Source: Limnohabitans sp. MMS-10A-192 (GTDB taxonomy: Bacteria; Pseudomonadota; Gammaproteobacteria; Burkholderiales; Burkholderiaceae_C). Taken from it: DNA of 64,000 nt. The number at the start of each line of letters is the position of its first letter. Within the stretch, counting starts at the first letter, position 1. Positions 27,058 through 35,752 of the stretch are shown one piece after another. The stretch spans positions 248,001 through 312,000 of the forward strand of contig NZ_NERX01000003.1 in the NCBI RefSeq assembly GCF_003063335.1. Reading direction: 5' to 3'. The notes beneath the pieces are model-generated. The model did no database searches and was not told the DNA's origin. It saw only the letters and a program-made list of their open reading frames with translations. The position numbers were made by a program, and so were the translations under genes.

Positions 27058-27161
27058 GGTCACGATTGTGCCTTCAGGCAGGAACACCTCCGGCACATCA
27101 GGACTGAGAAAGTCTGGGCCAAGAAAAGGTCATCTGTACTGGTGGCACCTAAAATCAGCCC

Positions 27162-28532
27162 ATGCATATTCATATTCTGGGCATTTGTGGCACCTTCATG
27201 GGTGGTTTGGCAGCTCTGGCACGCGAAGCCGGGCATCGGGTCACCGGCTGCGACGCTGGCGTTTACCCGCCGATGAGCGATCAGCTGCGCGCCTTGGGCA
27301 TCGAGCTGATCGAAGGCTTTGGCGCCGACCAAATGGCCTTGAAGCCCGACATGTACGTGATCGGCAACGTGGTCAGCCGTTCGCGCCTGGCCGACGGCAG
27401 CCCCAAATTTCCGCTGATGGAAGCCATTTTGGAAGCCGGTGCGGCTTACACCAGCGGCCCGCAATGGCTGTCTGAGCATGTGCTGCAAGGCCGACATGTG
27501 CTGGCTGTGGCGGGCACGCACGGCAAAACCACCACCACCTCCATGCTCACTTGGGTGCTCGAACAAGCCGGGCTGCAACCGGGCTTTCTGGTCGGCGGTG
27601 TGCCGCTGAACTTTGGTGTCTCGGCCCGGCTGGGTGGCGGCCAATACTTCGTCATTGAAGCCGACGAATACGACACCGCTTTCTTCGACAAGCGCAGCAA
27701 GTTTGTGCACTACCGGCCCCGGACAGCCATCTTGAACAACTTGGAGTTCGACCACGCCGACATCTTTGACGATCTGGCGGCCATCGAGCGGCAATTTCAC
27801 CACCTGGTGCGCACCGTGCCCGGCTCGGGCCGCGTGGTGGTCAATGGCCTGGAAGAAAGTCTGACCCGCGTGCTGGGCCAGGGCTGCTGGAGCGAAGTGC
27901 GCACCTTTGGCAGCGCAGTGAGCGACTTTGTGGCCGAAGGCGAGCCCTCGCATTTCAAGGTCTTGCAGGCCGGAAAGCCCGTGGCCGACGTGCAATGGGC
28001 CATTGGTGGCGTGCATAACCAGCTCAACGCGCTGGCGAGTATTGCCGCTGCGGAGCATGTGGGCGTGCGCCCGGCTGTGGCGGCGCAGGCGCTGGCCACA
28101 TTTGAAAACGTCAAGCGCCGCATGGAAGTGCGCGGCACGGTGAACGGCATCACCGTTTACGACGATTTCGCCCACCACCCTACCGCCATCCGCACCACCG
28201 TCAACGGCTTGCGCCGTCAGGTGGGCGATGCGCGCATCCTCGCGATTTTTGAGCCGCGCAGCAACACCATGAAGCTCGGCACCATGAAAGCCCAGCTGCC
28301 TTGGAGCTTGGAAGAAGCCGATCTGGCGTTTTGCCATTCCGGTGGCCTGGGCTGGGACGCAGAAGCAGCCCTTGCGCCGATGGGTGCGCGTGCGCAAGTG
28401 GGCGCCAACATCGATGAAGTCATCGCGCAAGTGATGGCGCAAGTTCAACCCAGCGACCACCTGCTGTGCATGAGCAATGGCGGGTTTGGCGGGATCCACG
28501 CCAAGCTGCTGCAAGCCCTGCAAACCGACTGA
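27162..28532 (+). CDS. mpl: UDP-MurNAc:L-alanyl-gamma-D-glutamyl-meso-DAP ligase Mpl
   Basis: Murein recycling ligase, 456 residues, attaching the intact tripeptide to UDP-MurNAc. Mur-ligase ATP loop [19 protein letters not shown] near residue 115, the central VIEADEYDTAFFDKRSKFVH motif typical of Mpl, and YDDFAHHPTAIRTTVNGL near residue 330. N-terminal MHIHILGICGTFMGGLAAL distinguishes it from MurC. Works downstream of ampD (16148). Separated by 5 bases from the next gene. Confidence 0.95.
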   Translation: MHIHILGICGTFMGGLAALAREAGHRVTGCDAGVYPPMSDQLRALGIELIEGFGADQMALKPDMYVIGNVVSRSRLADGSPKFPLMEAILEAGAAYTSGPQWLSEHVLQGRHVLAVAGTHGKTTTTSMLTWVLEQAGLQPGFLVGGVPLNFGVSARLGGGQYFVIEADEYDTAFFDKRSKFVHYRPRTAILNNLEFDHADIFDDLAAIERQFHHLVRTVPGSGRVVVNGLEESLTRVLGQGCWSEVRTFGSAVSDFVAEGEPSHFKVLQAGKPVADVQWAIGGVHNQLNALASIAAAEHVGVRPAVAAQALATFENVKRRMEVRGTVNGITVYDDFAHHPTAIRTTVNGLRRQVGDARILAIFEPRSNTMKLGTMKAQLPWSLEEADLAFCHSGGLGWDAEAALAPMGARAQVGANIDEVIAQVMAQVQPSDHLLCMSNGGFGGIHAKLLQALQTD

Positions 28533-28537
28533 GCCGC

Positions 28538-29422
28538 ATGCACAACGACAGCCACCGGCGGCTTGGCATCGGGCTGGTCACCCTCACCACCCTGATGTTC
28601 GCGGTGTTGGACACCACCGCCAAGTGGCTGGTGCTCAGCTTGCCGGTGTTGCAGGTCGTGTGGCTGCGCTTTTTGACGCATTCGCTGTTTTCGCTTGCGG
28701 TCTTCGGCCCGAGCATGGGCTTGTCCCTGGTCCGTTGGCAGCACCCCAAGTTGCAACTGTTGCGCGGCATGATGCTGGCCAGCATGACGGGCCTGAACTT
28801 CTGGGCCCTGCAATACCTGCAACTGGCCGAAACGGGGGCGATGCAGTTTTCTGTGCCGATCCTGATTGCCGTGTTGTCGGCTTGGTGGCTGGGCGAGCGG
28901 CTCGATGCCCAGCGCTGGGCGGCCATCGCGGCAGGCTTCATCGGCGTGCTGATCATCATCCGACCAGGCAGCCAAGCGTTCCACCCGGCCATCTTGCTGT
29001 CGGCGGGCAACGCCATTTTGTACGCCCTGTTCAACCTGCTGACACGCCGTCTGGCCAGCAGTGAACATCCGGCCACCATGCAACTGGCCTCGGCCCTGGT
29101 GGCCACGGCCGTGCTCACCCCTTTTGCGTGGTGGAGCTGGCAAACACCCAGCACCGGCTGGCAATGGCTGATGCTCGGCGTGGCCGGGCTCAGTGGCGGC
29201 GCGGGGCATTATTTCGCAGCGCAGGCGCACCGTTTTGCATCGGCCGCAGTGCTGGGGCCGTTTTTGTACCAGCAGATCATTTACATGACCTTGGGCGGCT
29301 GGCTGGTATTTGGCCAAGTGCCCGACCGCGCTGTGCTGCTGGGCGCCTGCGTGGTGGTGGCCAGTGGCCTGTTCTTGTTGTGGCGCGAGTTCCAGGTCAA
29401 GACCACATCACCCGCCCCATGA
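28538..29422 (+). CDS. EamA-family (DMT superfamily) transporter
   Basis: 294 residues with about ten hydrophobic segments arranged as two EamA repeats (residues about 10-140 and 150-285). First repeat: GIGLVTLTTLMFAVLDTTAK; second: AILLSAGNAILYALFNLLTR. Proteins of this kind export metabolites or amino acids; substrate unknown. ATG at 28538, 5 bases after mpl, suggests cotranscription, though a functional link is not obvious. Confidence 0.88.
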   Translation: MHNDSHRRLGIGLVTLTTLMFAVLDTTAKWLVLSLPVLQVVWLRFLTHSLFSLAVFGPSMGLSLVRWQHPKLQLLRGMMLASMTGLNFWALQYLQLAETGAMQFSVPILIAVLSAWWLGERLDAQRWAAIAAGFIGVLIIIRPGSQAFHPAILLSAGNAILYALFNLLTRRLASSEHPATMQLASALVATAVLTPFAWWSWQTPSTGWQWLMLGVAGLSGGAGHYFAAQAHRFASAAVLGPFLYQQIIYMTLGGWLVFGQVPDRAVLLGACVVVASGLFLLWREFQVKTTSPAP

Positions 29423-29435
29423 GCGCAAGTGCAGC

Positions 29436-29457
29436 GCCTGTGGGCTGACCCACAGGC
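29436..29457. terminator. Hairpin between convergent eamA and aroG
   Basis: GCCTGTGGG-CTGA-CCCACAGGC is a perfect 9-bp stem with a tetraloop lying between the two stops. There is no T tract on either side, so it may be a Rho-dependent end or an RNA 3' stabiliser rather than a classical terminator. Confidence 0.45.
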
Positions 29458-29465
29458 TACGCGCT

Positions 29466-30587
29466 TCAGCGCGAACGGCGGGCCTTCACCGCGTCCGACA
29501 AGACCTGCAACACGCCTTCGCTGTCGTCCCAGCCAATGCAGGCATCGGTGATGCTCTGGCCGTAGGTCAAGCTCGCCACATCGTGCTGACCGGGCGTGAA
29601 CTTCTGGGCCCCATCCACCAGATGGCTTTCGACCATGACGCCGAACACCTGACGTGAACCGCCGCTGATTTGCGCAGCAATGTCTTTGGCCACATCGATC
29701 TGACGCTCGTGCTTCTTGCTGCTGTTGGCGTGGCTGCAGTCCACCATCAAAGTGGCAGGCAACTTGGCGGCCTCCAGCTCTTTGCAGGCTGCGGCCACGC
29801 TCTCGGCGTCGTAGTTGGGGGCTTTGCCGCCGCGCAGAATCACGTGGCAGTCCTGGTTGCCCTGGGTCTGCACGATGGCGACCTGGCCGTTTTTATGGAC
29901 CGACAAAAAGTGGTGGCCACGGGCTGCGGCCTGGATCGCGTCGGTCGCGATCTTGATGTTGCCATCCGTCCCGTTCTTGAAGCCGATGGGCGCCGACAAG
30001 CCCGAAGCCAGTTCGCGGTGCACCTGGCTTTCGGTGGTGCGCGCACCAATGGCGCCCCAGCTGATCAGATCGCCAATGTACTGGGGCGAGATCACGTCGA
30101 GGAACTCACTGCCTGCGGGCAGGCCTTGGCGGTTGATCTCGATCAGCAGCTGGCGTGCGATGCGCAGGCCTTCGTCGATGCGGTAGCTCTCGTCCAGGTA
30201 GGGGTCGTTGATCAAGCCCTTCCAGCCCACAGTGGTGCGGGGCTTTTCGAAGTACACGCGCATCACGATCTCCAGCGTGTCGGCGTACTTCTCGCGCAAG
30301 GGCTTCAGGCGGCGGGCGTAATCCAAAGCCGCTGCAGGGTCATGGATCGAGCAGGGGCCGATGATGACCAGCAGGCGGTCGTCTTGGCCGTGCACGATGT
30401 TGGCAATCGACTTGCGGGTTTGCGAGATCAGGGTTTCCGTCGCCGTGCCGGCGATCGGGAAGAAGCGGATCAAATGTTCTGGAGGCGGGAGCACGGTGAT
30501 GTCCTTGATGCGTTCGTCGTCGGTCTGGCCGGTGCGGTCAACTGCATTCGGATACCAAGCTTCTGTGGCTGTGGTTTTGGCATTCAT
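29466..30587 (-). CDS. aroG: 3-deoxy-D-arabino-heptulosonate 7-phosphate synthase, type I alpha
   Basis: First enzyme of the shikimate pathway, condensing phosphoenolpyruvate and erythrose 4-phosphate. 373 residues. Conserved segments are LLVIIGPCSIHDPAAALDYA, MRVYFEKPRTTVGWKGLIND, GARTTESQVHRELASGLSAP, and MVDCSHANSSKKHERQIDVA, all of the AroFGH family. Feedback specificity (Phe, Tyr or Trp) cannot be read safely. Transcription is probably controlled by the attenuator at 30620-30710 and its leader peptide at 30676-30750. Start ATG 30587 with TAGGAG ribosome site. Confidence 0.96.
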   Translation of the reverse strand: MNAKTTATEAWYPNAVDRTGQTDDERIKDITVLPPPEHLIRFFPIAGTATETLISQTRKSIANIVHGQDDRLLVIIGPCSIHDPAAALDYARRLKPLREKYADTLEIVMRVYFEKPRTTVGWKGLINDPYLDESYRIDEGLRIARQLLIEINRQGLPAGSEFLDVISPQYIGDLISWGAIGARTTESQVHRELASGLSAPIGFKNGTDGNIKIATDAIQAAARGHHFLSVHKNGQVAIVQTQGNQDCHVILRGGKAPNYDAESVAAACKELEAAKLPATLMVDCSHANSSKKHERQIDVAKDIAAQISGGSRQVFGVMVESHLVDGAQKFTPGQHDVASLTYGQSITDACIGWDDSEGVLQVLSDAVKARRSR

Positions 30588-30619
30588 CGTGGGCTCCTAA
30601 GATTGAAAAAAGACAGGTG

Positions 30620-30652
30620 AAAAAAAACCGCCGGGCTTTGGGGCTCCGGCGG
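30620..30652 (-). terminator. Attenuator terminator in the aroG leader
   Basis: On the minus strand CCGCCGG (30652-30646) pairs with CCGGCGG (30634-30628) across an 11-base loop, followed directly by eight T (30627-30620). It sits between the leader peptide stop and the aroG ATG, so reading through it is required for aroG expression. Confidence 0.88.
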
Positions 30653-30710
30653 TGTGTGTCGAGATGTTCGGGTGCTTATGCGCTCGCCTCTCGTCCGCCG
30701 GGGACTGAGA
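30620..30710 (-). promoter_or_regulatory. Four-segment transcription attenuator of aroG
   Basis: Segment 1:2 hairpin is TCTC-A-GTCC paired with GGACGAGA (30710-30689), formed inside the leader peptide reading frame just after the aromatic codons. Segment 2 contains CCCCGGCGG (30703-30695), identical at its core to segment 4 (30635-30628); either can pair with segment 3 CCGCCGG (30652-30646). Ribosome stalling on aromatic codons would cover segment 1, free 2 to pair with 3, and prevent the 3:4 terminator. This is the trp/phe-type logic, inferred from sequence alone. Confidence 0.8.
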
Positions 30711-30750
30711 ACCAAAAATAAAAAAAGTAAAAAGAGATACGCGAAAACAT
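30676..30750 (-). CDS. aroG leader peptide rich in Phe, Tyr and Trp
   Basis: Starting at ATG 30750 the frame encodes MFSRISFYFFYFWFS and ends VPGGREASA, 24 residues, stop TAA at 30678-30676. Residues 7-14 are eight aromatic residues in a row (F-Y-F-F-Y-F-W-F, bases 30732-30709). No clear Shine-Dalgarno precedes the ATG. A possible -10 (GATACAT) lies only about 7 bases upstream, so the peptide may be nearly leaderless. Its role is to sense charged tRNA-Phe, -Tyr and -Trp by ribosome stalling. Confidence 0.85.
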   Translation of the reverse strand: MFSRISFYFFYFWFSVPGGREASA

Positions 30751-30840
30751 GTTGTTCAATGTATCACAGCTGAATGACAGTTCCTGACAGACCGATCCGG
30801 GGACAAACCCGCAGGCCCTTTTTCAGGCTCGGTTTGATGT

Positions 30841-32310
30841 TCAGGCCGTGCCCCCAACGGTCAGGCCATCGATGCGCAAGGTCGGCTGCCCCACGCCCAC
30901 CGGCACGCTTTGGCCCTCTTTGCCGCAGGTGCCCACGCCCGAGTCCAGCTTCATGTCGTTGCCGATCATGCTGATCTTCTTGAGCGATTCCGGACCGCTG
31001 CCGATCAGGGTGGCACCCTTGACAGGGTATTGGATCTTGCCGTTTTCCACCCAGTAGGCCTGACTGGCCGAGAACACGAACTTGCCGCTGGTGATGTCCA
31101 CCTGGCCACCTGCAAAGTTGGTGGCGTAGAGGCCTTTTTTGATGCTGGCCACAATTTCTTCGGCGCTCTTGTCGCCGCCCAGCATGTAGGTGTTGGTCAT
31201 GCGCGGCATGGGCACATGGGCATAGCTTTCGCGGCGGCCGTTGCCCGTGGGCTTGACGCCCATCAGGCGGGCGTTCATCGAATCCTGGATGTAGCCGCGC
31301 AAGATGCCGTCTTCGATCAGCACGTTCTTCTGGCTGGCGTGTCCTTCGTCGTCCACGTTCAGCGAACCGCGGCGGTCGGCCATCGTGCCGTCATCCAGCA
31401 CCGTCACGCCCTTGGCGGCCACGCGCTGGCCAATGCGGCCGCTGAAGGCGCTCGAGCCCTTGCGGTTGAAGTCGCCTTCCAGGCCATGGCCCACGGCTTC
31501 GTGCAGCAACACGCCGGGCCAGCCATTGCCCAGCACCACCGTCATCTCACCCGCAGGCGCGGGGCGGGCATCCAGGTTGATGAGCGCGGCAGACACCGCT
31601 TCTTGCACATAGCTCTCGACCATGCCATCGTCAAAATAGGCCAAACCGAAGCGGCCACCGCCGCCCGCGCTGCCCACCTCGCGGCGGCCGTTTTGCTCGG
31701 CGATCACCGTGACCGACAGGCGAATCAAAGGGCGGACATCGGCGGCCAGTGTGCCGTCGGCACGGGCGACCATCACCACGTCGTATTCGGTGGCCAGGCC
31801 AGCCATGACCTGCACGATGCGTGGGTCCTTGGCGCGGGCGATCTTTTCCACGCGGCCCAGCAAATTCACTTTGGCCGTGCTGTCCAGCGTGGACATCGGG
31901 TCCAGCGAGGGGTAGAGCGAGCGGCTGGCCGAAATCTTGCGCGCGGGCACTTTGATGCGCTTGTTTTGCGCCGCCGAGGCGATGGATCGGACCGTCATGG
32001 CCGCGTCCATCAAAGAAGCTTCTGAGATGTCGTCCGAATAAGCAAAGGCGGTTTTCTCGCCCGATACCGCCCGCACGCCCACGCCTTGGTCGATGCTGAA
32101 GCTGCCGGTCTTGACGATGCCCTCTTCCAAGCTCCAGCCTTCGGAGCGGGTGTATTGAAAGTACAGATCGGCATCATCGACCGCATGCGCCTTGATGGCA
32201 TTTAGCGCCTGGCTCAGATGGGTTTCGTTCAGACCAAACGGGTCAAGCAGCAGGGACTTGGCCGTGGCCAGGCGTTCGATGGTGGGTTCGCGTGAAATCA
32301 TGGGCCTCAT
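30841..32310 (-). CDS. tldD: Metalloprotease TldD
   Basis: Subunit of the TldD/TldE (PmbA) cytosolic metalloprotease that degrades unfolded peptides and processes some microcins. 489 residues. Metal site H-E-x3-H is HEAVGH in VLLHEAVGHGLEGDFNRKGS near residue 265. The ATG at 32310 gives MRPMISREPTIERL; the ATG three codons on (32301) gives the more usual MISREP start and is equally possible. The partner tldE/pmbA is not in the window. Follows rodA with 42 bases between them. Confidence 0.95.
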   Translation of the reverse strand: MRPMISREPTIERLATAKSLLLDPFGLNETHLSQALNAIKAHAVDDADLYFQYTRSEGWSLEEGIVKTGSFSIDQGVGVRAVSGEKTAFAYSDDISEASLMDAAMTVRSIASAAQNKRIKVPARKISASRSLYPSLDPMSTLDSTAKVNLLGRVEKIARAKDPRIVQVMAGLATEYDVVMVARADGTLAADVRPLIRLSVTVIAEQNGRREVGSAGGGGRFGLAYFDDGMVESYVQEAVSAALINLDARPAPAGEMTVVLGNGWPGVLLHEAVGHGLEGDFNRKGSSAFSGRIGQRVAAKGVTVLDDGTMADRRGSLNVDDEGHASQKNVLIEDGILRGYIQDSMNARLMGVKPTGNGRRESYAHVPMPRMTNTYMLGGDKSAEEIVASIKKGLYATNFAGGQVDITSGKFVFSASQAYWVENGKIQYPVKGATLIGSGPESLKKISMIGNDMKLDSGVGTCGKEGQSVPVGVGQPTLRIDGLTVGGTA

Positions 32311-32352
32311 TGTAGGGATTGCGCAATCCCCTTGTCCGCAGGCCGGGACCGG

Positions 32353-33507
32353 TCAGCTTTGAACCAGCTGTTTGGACTTGGCAATCGCCATCAGGATGCC
32401 CAGGGCAAAGCCCAGGGTGACCATGGCTGTACCGCCATAGCTGACGAAGGGCAAAGGCACGCCCACCACCGGCAAGATGCCACTGACCATGCCCATGTTC
32501 ACAAACGCGTAGGTGAAAAAGATCATGGACACGCTGGCTGCCAGCAAGCGGCTGAACATGGTGGGGGCTTGTGAGGCGATCACCAAGCCTCGGTAGACCA
32601 GGAAGAAGAAGCCCGAAATCAGAACCAGCCCGCCAATGAATCCGAACTCTTCTCCAAAGGCCGCAAAAATGAAATCGGTGGTACGTTCCGGAATGAACTC
32701 CAAGTGGGTTTGGGTGCCTTGCATGAAACCCTTGCCCCAAAAACCACCGGAGCCAATGGCGATCATGCCCTGGATGATGTGAAAGCCTTTGCCCAAGGGG
32801 TCTCGGGCAGGATCGAGCAAAGTGCAAACCCGCTGACGTTGGTACTCATGCAGGACACGCCAGTCCACATCCGCTTGGCACAAAGTGGGCTCCATGATGA
32901 CCAGCACCACCATGCCCGCCAAGGCCAGTGCCACTGGCGGCAATATCCAACGCCATTTCAGCCCGGCAAAAAAGATGACCGACAAACCGGCTGACAACAC
33001 GAGCAATGACGTGCCAAGGTCAGGTTGCTTCATGATGAGGCCCACGGGGACACCCAGAATCAGCATCGCCATCGCAAAGTCCAGCGGCCTGAGCCGCCCT
33101 TCACGTTTTTGAAACCAAGCCGAGAGCATGAGCGGCATCGCGATCTTCAAGATTTCACTGGGCTGGATCACGACCCCCAGGTTCAGCCAGCGCCGCGCCC
33201 CTTTTTTCGTGAGCCCAAACAAGGCCACTGCGATCAACAAGGCCACACCCACCGCATACACCGGCACTGCCCAAGCCATGAGTTTTTGCGGCGGCACCTG
33301 GGCCACCACAAACATGATGAAACCAGCCAACACCATATTGCGAGCATGGTCCACAAAGCGACTGCCATGGTCATAACCCGAGGAATACATGATCAGCATG
33401 CCCACGCAAGCGAGCATGAAAACGGCAAACGCCAAAGGCCCGTCGAAGCCTTCGACCAAGCCCATCAAACGTTGACCCAACGAGGGTTTTTGAATCACTG
33501 CAACCAT
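32353..33507 (-). CDS. rodA: Rod shape-determining SEDS glycosyltransferase RodA
   Basis: Peptidoglycan polymerase of the elongation machinery, 384 residues with about ten membrane segments. SEDS features include GLTKKGARRWLNLGVVIQPS and EILKIAMPLML after it, QPDLGTSLLVLSAG with the catalytic Asp, and the C-terminal SYGGTAMVTLGFALGILM. It is distinct from ftsW at 46373. Unusually, no mreBCD or mrdA (PBP2) is adjacent; neighbours are ruvC and tldD. Confidence 0.94.
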   Translation of the reverse strand: MVAVIQKPSLGQRLMGLVEGFDGPLAFAVFMLACVGMLIMYSSGYDHGSRFVDHARNMVLAGFIMFVVAQVPPQKLMAWAVPVYAVGVALLIAVALFGLTKKGARRWLNLGVVIQPSEILKIAMPLMLSAWFQKREGRLRPLDFAMAMLILGVPVGLIMKQPDLGTSLLVLSAGLSVIFFAGLKWRWILPPVALALAGMVVLVIMEPTLCQADVDWRVLHEYQRQRVCTLLDPARDPLGKGFHIIQGMIAIGSGGFWGKGFMQGTQTHLEFIPERTTDFIFAAFGEEFGFIGGLVLISGFFFLVYRGLVIASQAPTMFSRLLAASVSMIFFTYAFVNMGMVSGILPVVGVPLPFVSYGGTAMVTLGFALGILMAIAKSKQLVQS

Positions 33508-33541
33508 GGTGCGATTATCCCCTGATCAAAACTGAGCGCAC

Positions 33542-34108
33542 TCAATGGCTGCGGCCACTGCGGAACATGCCATGGGTTTTGCGGTTGAGCACGCCTTGCG
33601 CGGCCAACTTGTTCATCGAGGGGCTGGCGTGCGCGTGGGTGATGGCCAAACCCAAAGCGTCGGCCGCATCTTGCCTGGGCACCACAGGCAACTGCAGCAG
33701 GCGCTTGACCATCTCCTGCACCTGCGATTTGTCCGCCCGGCCATGACCCGTGACAGACTGCTTCATTTGCAAAGCGGTGTACTCGGCCACCGGCAAGCCG
33801 CAAGACACCAGGGCCGTCACGCAGCAGCCGCGAGCTTGACCCAGCAGCAAGGTGGCCTGCGGGTTGACGTTCACGAACACGATTTCCACCGAAGCCACAT
33901 CGGGCTGGTAGCGTTCGTGGATCTCACGGATACCGTCATAAATCACTTTCAGGCGTGCGGGCAAATTGCCCATCTCTTCCTTCGTGGTCTGGATCACGCC
34001 GCTGGCCACGTACTGCAGGTGTGATCCGGTCATGTCCAACACACCAAAGCCCGTGGTCTGCAAACCTGGGTCAATCCCCAAAATGCGGACGGTCGCAGGC
34101 GCACTCAT
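33542..34108 (-). CDS. ruvC: Crossover junction endodeoxyribonuclease RuvC
   Basis: Holliday junction resolvase, 188 residues. Catalytic acidic residues lie in [16 protein letters not shown] (first Asp), [13 protein letters not shown] (Glu), and [17 protein letters not shown] (last two Asp). C-terminus continues about 15 residues past the usual end. The start overlaps the mtgA stop as ATGA (34105-34108). No ruvA/ruvB beside it. Confidence 0.95.
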   Translation of the reverse strand: MSAPATVRILGIDPGLQTTGFGVLDMTGSHLQYVASGVIQTTKEEMGNLPARLKVIYDGIREIHERYQPDVASVEIVFVNVNPQATLLLGQARGCCVTALVSCGLPVAEYTALQMKQSVTGHGRADKSQVQEMVKRLLQLPVVPRQDAADALGLAITHAHASPSMNKLAAQGVLNRKTHGMFRSGRSH

Positions 34109-34839
34109 GGCAGCGCCACATCGTTCATGCGGCCCACGATCACTTCGGCGCGGTTGGCCAAATATGGGGACTGGGGGCGTTGTTCAAAATACCGTGGACG
34201 CGGCAGCATGACCGCCAAGCGTGCGCTTTCCCAAGCGCTCAAGGCCGATGCCGATTTGCGAAAGTAATGCTGTGCAGCAGCCTCGGCACCGAACACACCC
34301 TCACCCCACTCCACACTGTTGAGGTAAATCTCGAGGATGCGACTTTTGGACAAAAAGAGCTCCAACTCCAAGGTCAAGACCATCTCCTGAGCCTTGCGCA
34401 GCAAGGTGCGCTCACCCGATAAAAACAAGTTTTTGGCCAATTGCTGCGTGATGGTCGAGCCCCCCACAATTTTGGGCTCAACCGGTTTGGCATAGCCCTG
34501 ACGCTGGGCGCGCCGCTCGGCCTGCGCTTTGGCTTTGGCATTTTTGCCCCACGCTTTTTCCAAGGAGTCCCACCAGATGCCGTTGTGCTGGGGGAACGCG
34601 CTGTCCTCAGAGGCCAACACGGCACGCTTGAGGGATGTCGAAATCTGGCGCTGATCAACCCACACCTGACGCCAAGGCAAACGACCTTGCTGGGTCAAAA
34701 CTTGCCAAATTTGTGAGCGCTCGAAACTGGTGGACTCAGGCGCCATGCCATTCATGCTAACGATGCGCAAGGCGAAATACAACTGCAAACACAACACAGC
34801 ACACACGAGGAGCACACACCAACGACCCAAGGCTTTCAT
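34105..34839 (-). CDS. mtgA: Monofunctional biosynthetic peptidoglycan transglycosylase MtgA
   Basis: GT51 glycosyltransferase that polymerises lipid II, 244 residues. A single N-terminal transmembrane helix ([20 protein letters not shown]) anchors it in the inner membrane. The catalytic region has [20 protein letters not shown] with the first catalytic Glu, and [16 protein letters not shown]; the second Glu is in [23 protein letters not shown] 34839. Separated from tonB by 40 bases; the aroE gene that often lies between the two in related species is missing here. Confidence 0.95.
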   Translation of the reverse strand: MKALGRWCVLLVCAVLCLQLYFALRIVSMNGMAPESTSFERSQIWQVLTQQGRLPWRQVWVDQRQISTSLKRAVLASEDSAFPQHNGIWWDSLEKAWGKNAKAKAQAERRAQRQGYAKPVEPKIVGGSTITQQLAKNLFLSGERTLLRKAQEMVLTLELELFLSKSRILEIYLNSVEWGEGVFGAEAAAQHYFRKSASALSAWESARLAVMLPRPRYFEQRPQSPYLANRAEVIVGRMNDVALP

Positions 34840-34879
34840 GGAATTCCTCGTTCAGAAATTGGCATCCCGCCCGTGTTTT

Positions 34880-35746
34880 TCATTGGTCTGGGGCCAGCAT
34901 GCGGGTGGACAAGGTGTCGTCGCGCGAGAACATGAATCGCGACACCACCACGATCTGGTCGGCCTGGCTGCGCATTTTGGCGCCAAAAGGATCAAAGGGG
35001 CCGGCACTGCGCACGATGGCCACCGCACGCTCATCCAGCAAAGGGTTGCGCGATGAGCTGGCCACCTCAGTTTGTAACAGCTCACCCTGGCTGTTGACCG
35101 TGATCACCATGGTCAACTTGCCGTACAGCTTTTCGCCACGTGCCTGAGGAAAATTCAAGGTGCCCTGGCTTTCGATGGTGCGACGCAGCTTGTCGTAATA
35201 CAAGGCATACACCGTCTCTTTGGTGGCAGGGCTGATGTAGCGCTTGCGCGGAGAGCCTTGTGTCTTTTCCACGCGCTGCTCAATTTGAGCCAACTGGCGT
35301 GTCAGTTGCTGCTTGCGCTCTTCGCGGGCCTGGCGCTCGGTAGCCGTGCTCTTGTCACCGGGGTCTTCGCGCGACAAATCGGACAATTCGGCTTTGAGCT
35401 GCGTGAGCAAACGCATTTGCTGCACCTTGAGCGCCTCGATCTTGCGCTGAACTTCCGTGATGTCTGTGCCCTGCTCAGTGGTCACAGCTGCAGGCAAGGG
35501 CGATGCGGCCATGCTCACCTCGACCACCTGTCCGCCTCCGGCCAAACTCACCTGCGCCAAGGCTTGCGCCTCGGCTGGCCGTTCGTTGCTGCGCGCATTG
35601 ACCAACACCACCTCAAGAGGCGTATCTTCAAACACGCGGTTGAAGGTTTCTGGGGCAGCAAAGCGCAAGGTCAACAGCGCCAGATGCAGCGCCAGTGAAA
35701 TACCCAAAGTCCACTGAAGTGTGCGGTAAGGTGCCATTCGAATCAT
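34880..35746 (-). CDS. TonB-family energy transducer protein
   Basis: 288 residues from ATG 35746; an in-frame TTG at 35752 directly follows the RNase gene stop. One N-terminal membrane helix (TLGISLALHLALLTLRF), a long charged coiled coil at about residues 105-165 (VQRKIEALKVQQMRLLTQLK ...), then a TonB C-terminal domain (GKLTMVITVNSQGELLQTEV). The usual Pro-Glu/Pro-Lys spacer is replaced by the coiled coil. No exbB/exbD nearby. Could act in energy transduction or as a periplasmic scaffold of the TolA/TonB type. Confidence 0.85.
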   Translation of the reverse strand: MIRMAPYRTLQWTLGISLALHLALLTLRFAAPETFNRVFEDTPLEVVLVNARSNERPAEAQALAQVSLAGGGQVVEVSMAASPLPAAVTTEQGTDITEVQRKIEALKVQQMRLLTQLKAELSDLSREDPGDKSTATERQAREERKQQLTRQLAQIEQRVEKTQGSPRKRYISPATKETVYALYYDKLRRTIESQGTLNFPQARGEKLYGKLTMVITVNSQGELLQTEVASSSRNPLLDERAVAIVRSAGPFDPFGAKMRSQADQIVVVSRFMFSRDDTLSTRMLAPDQ

Positions 35747-35752
35747 GTTCAA

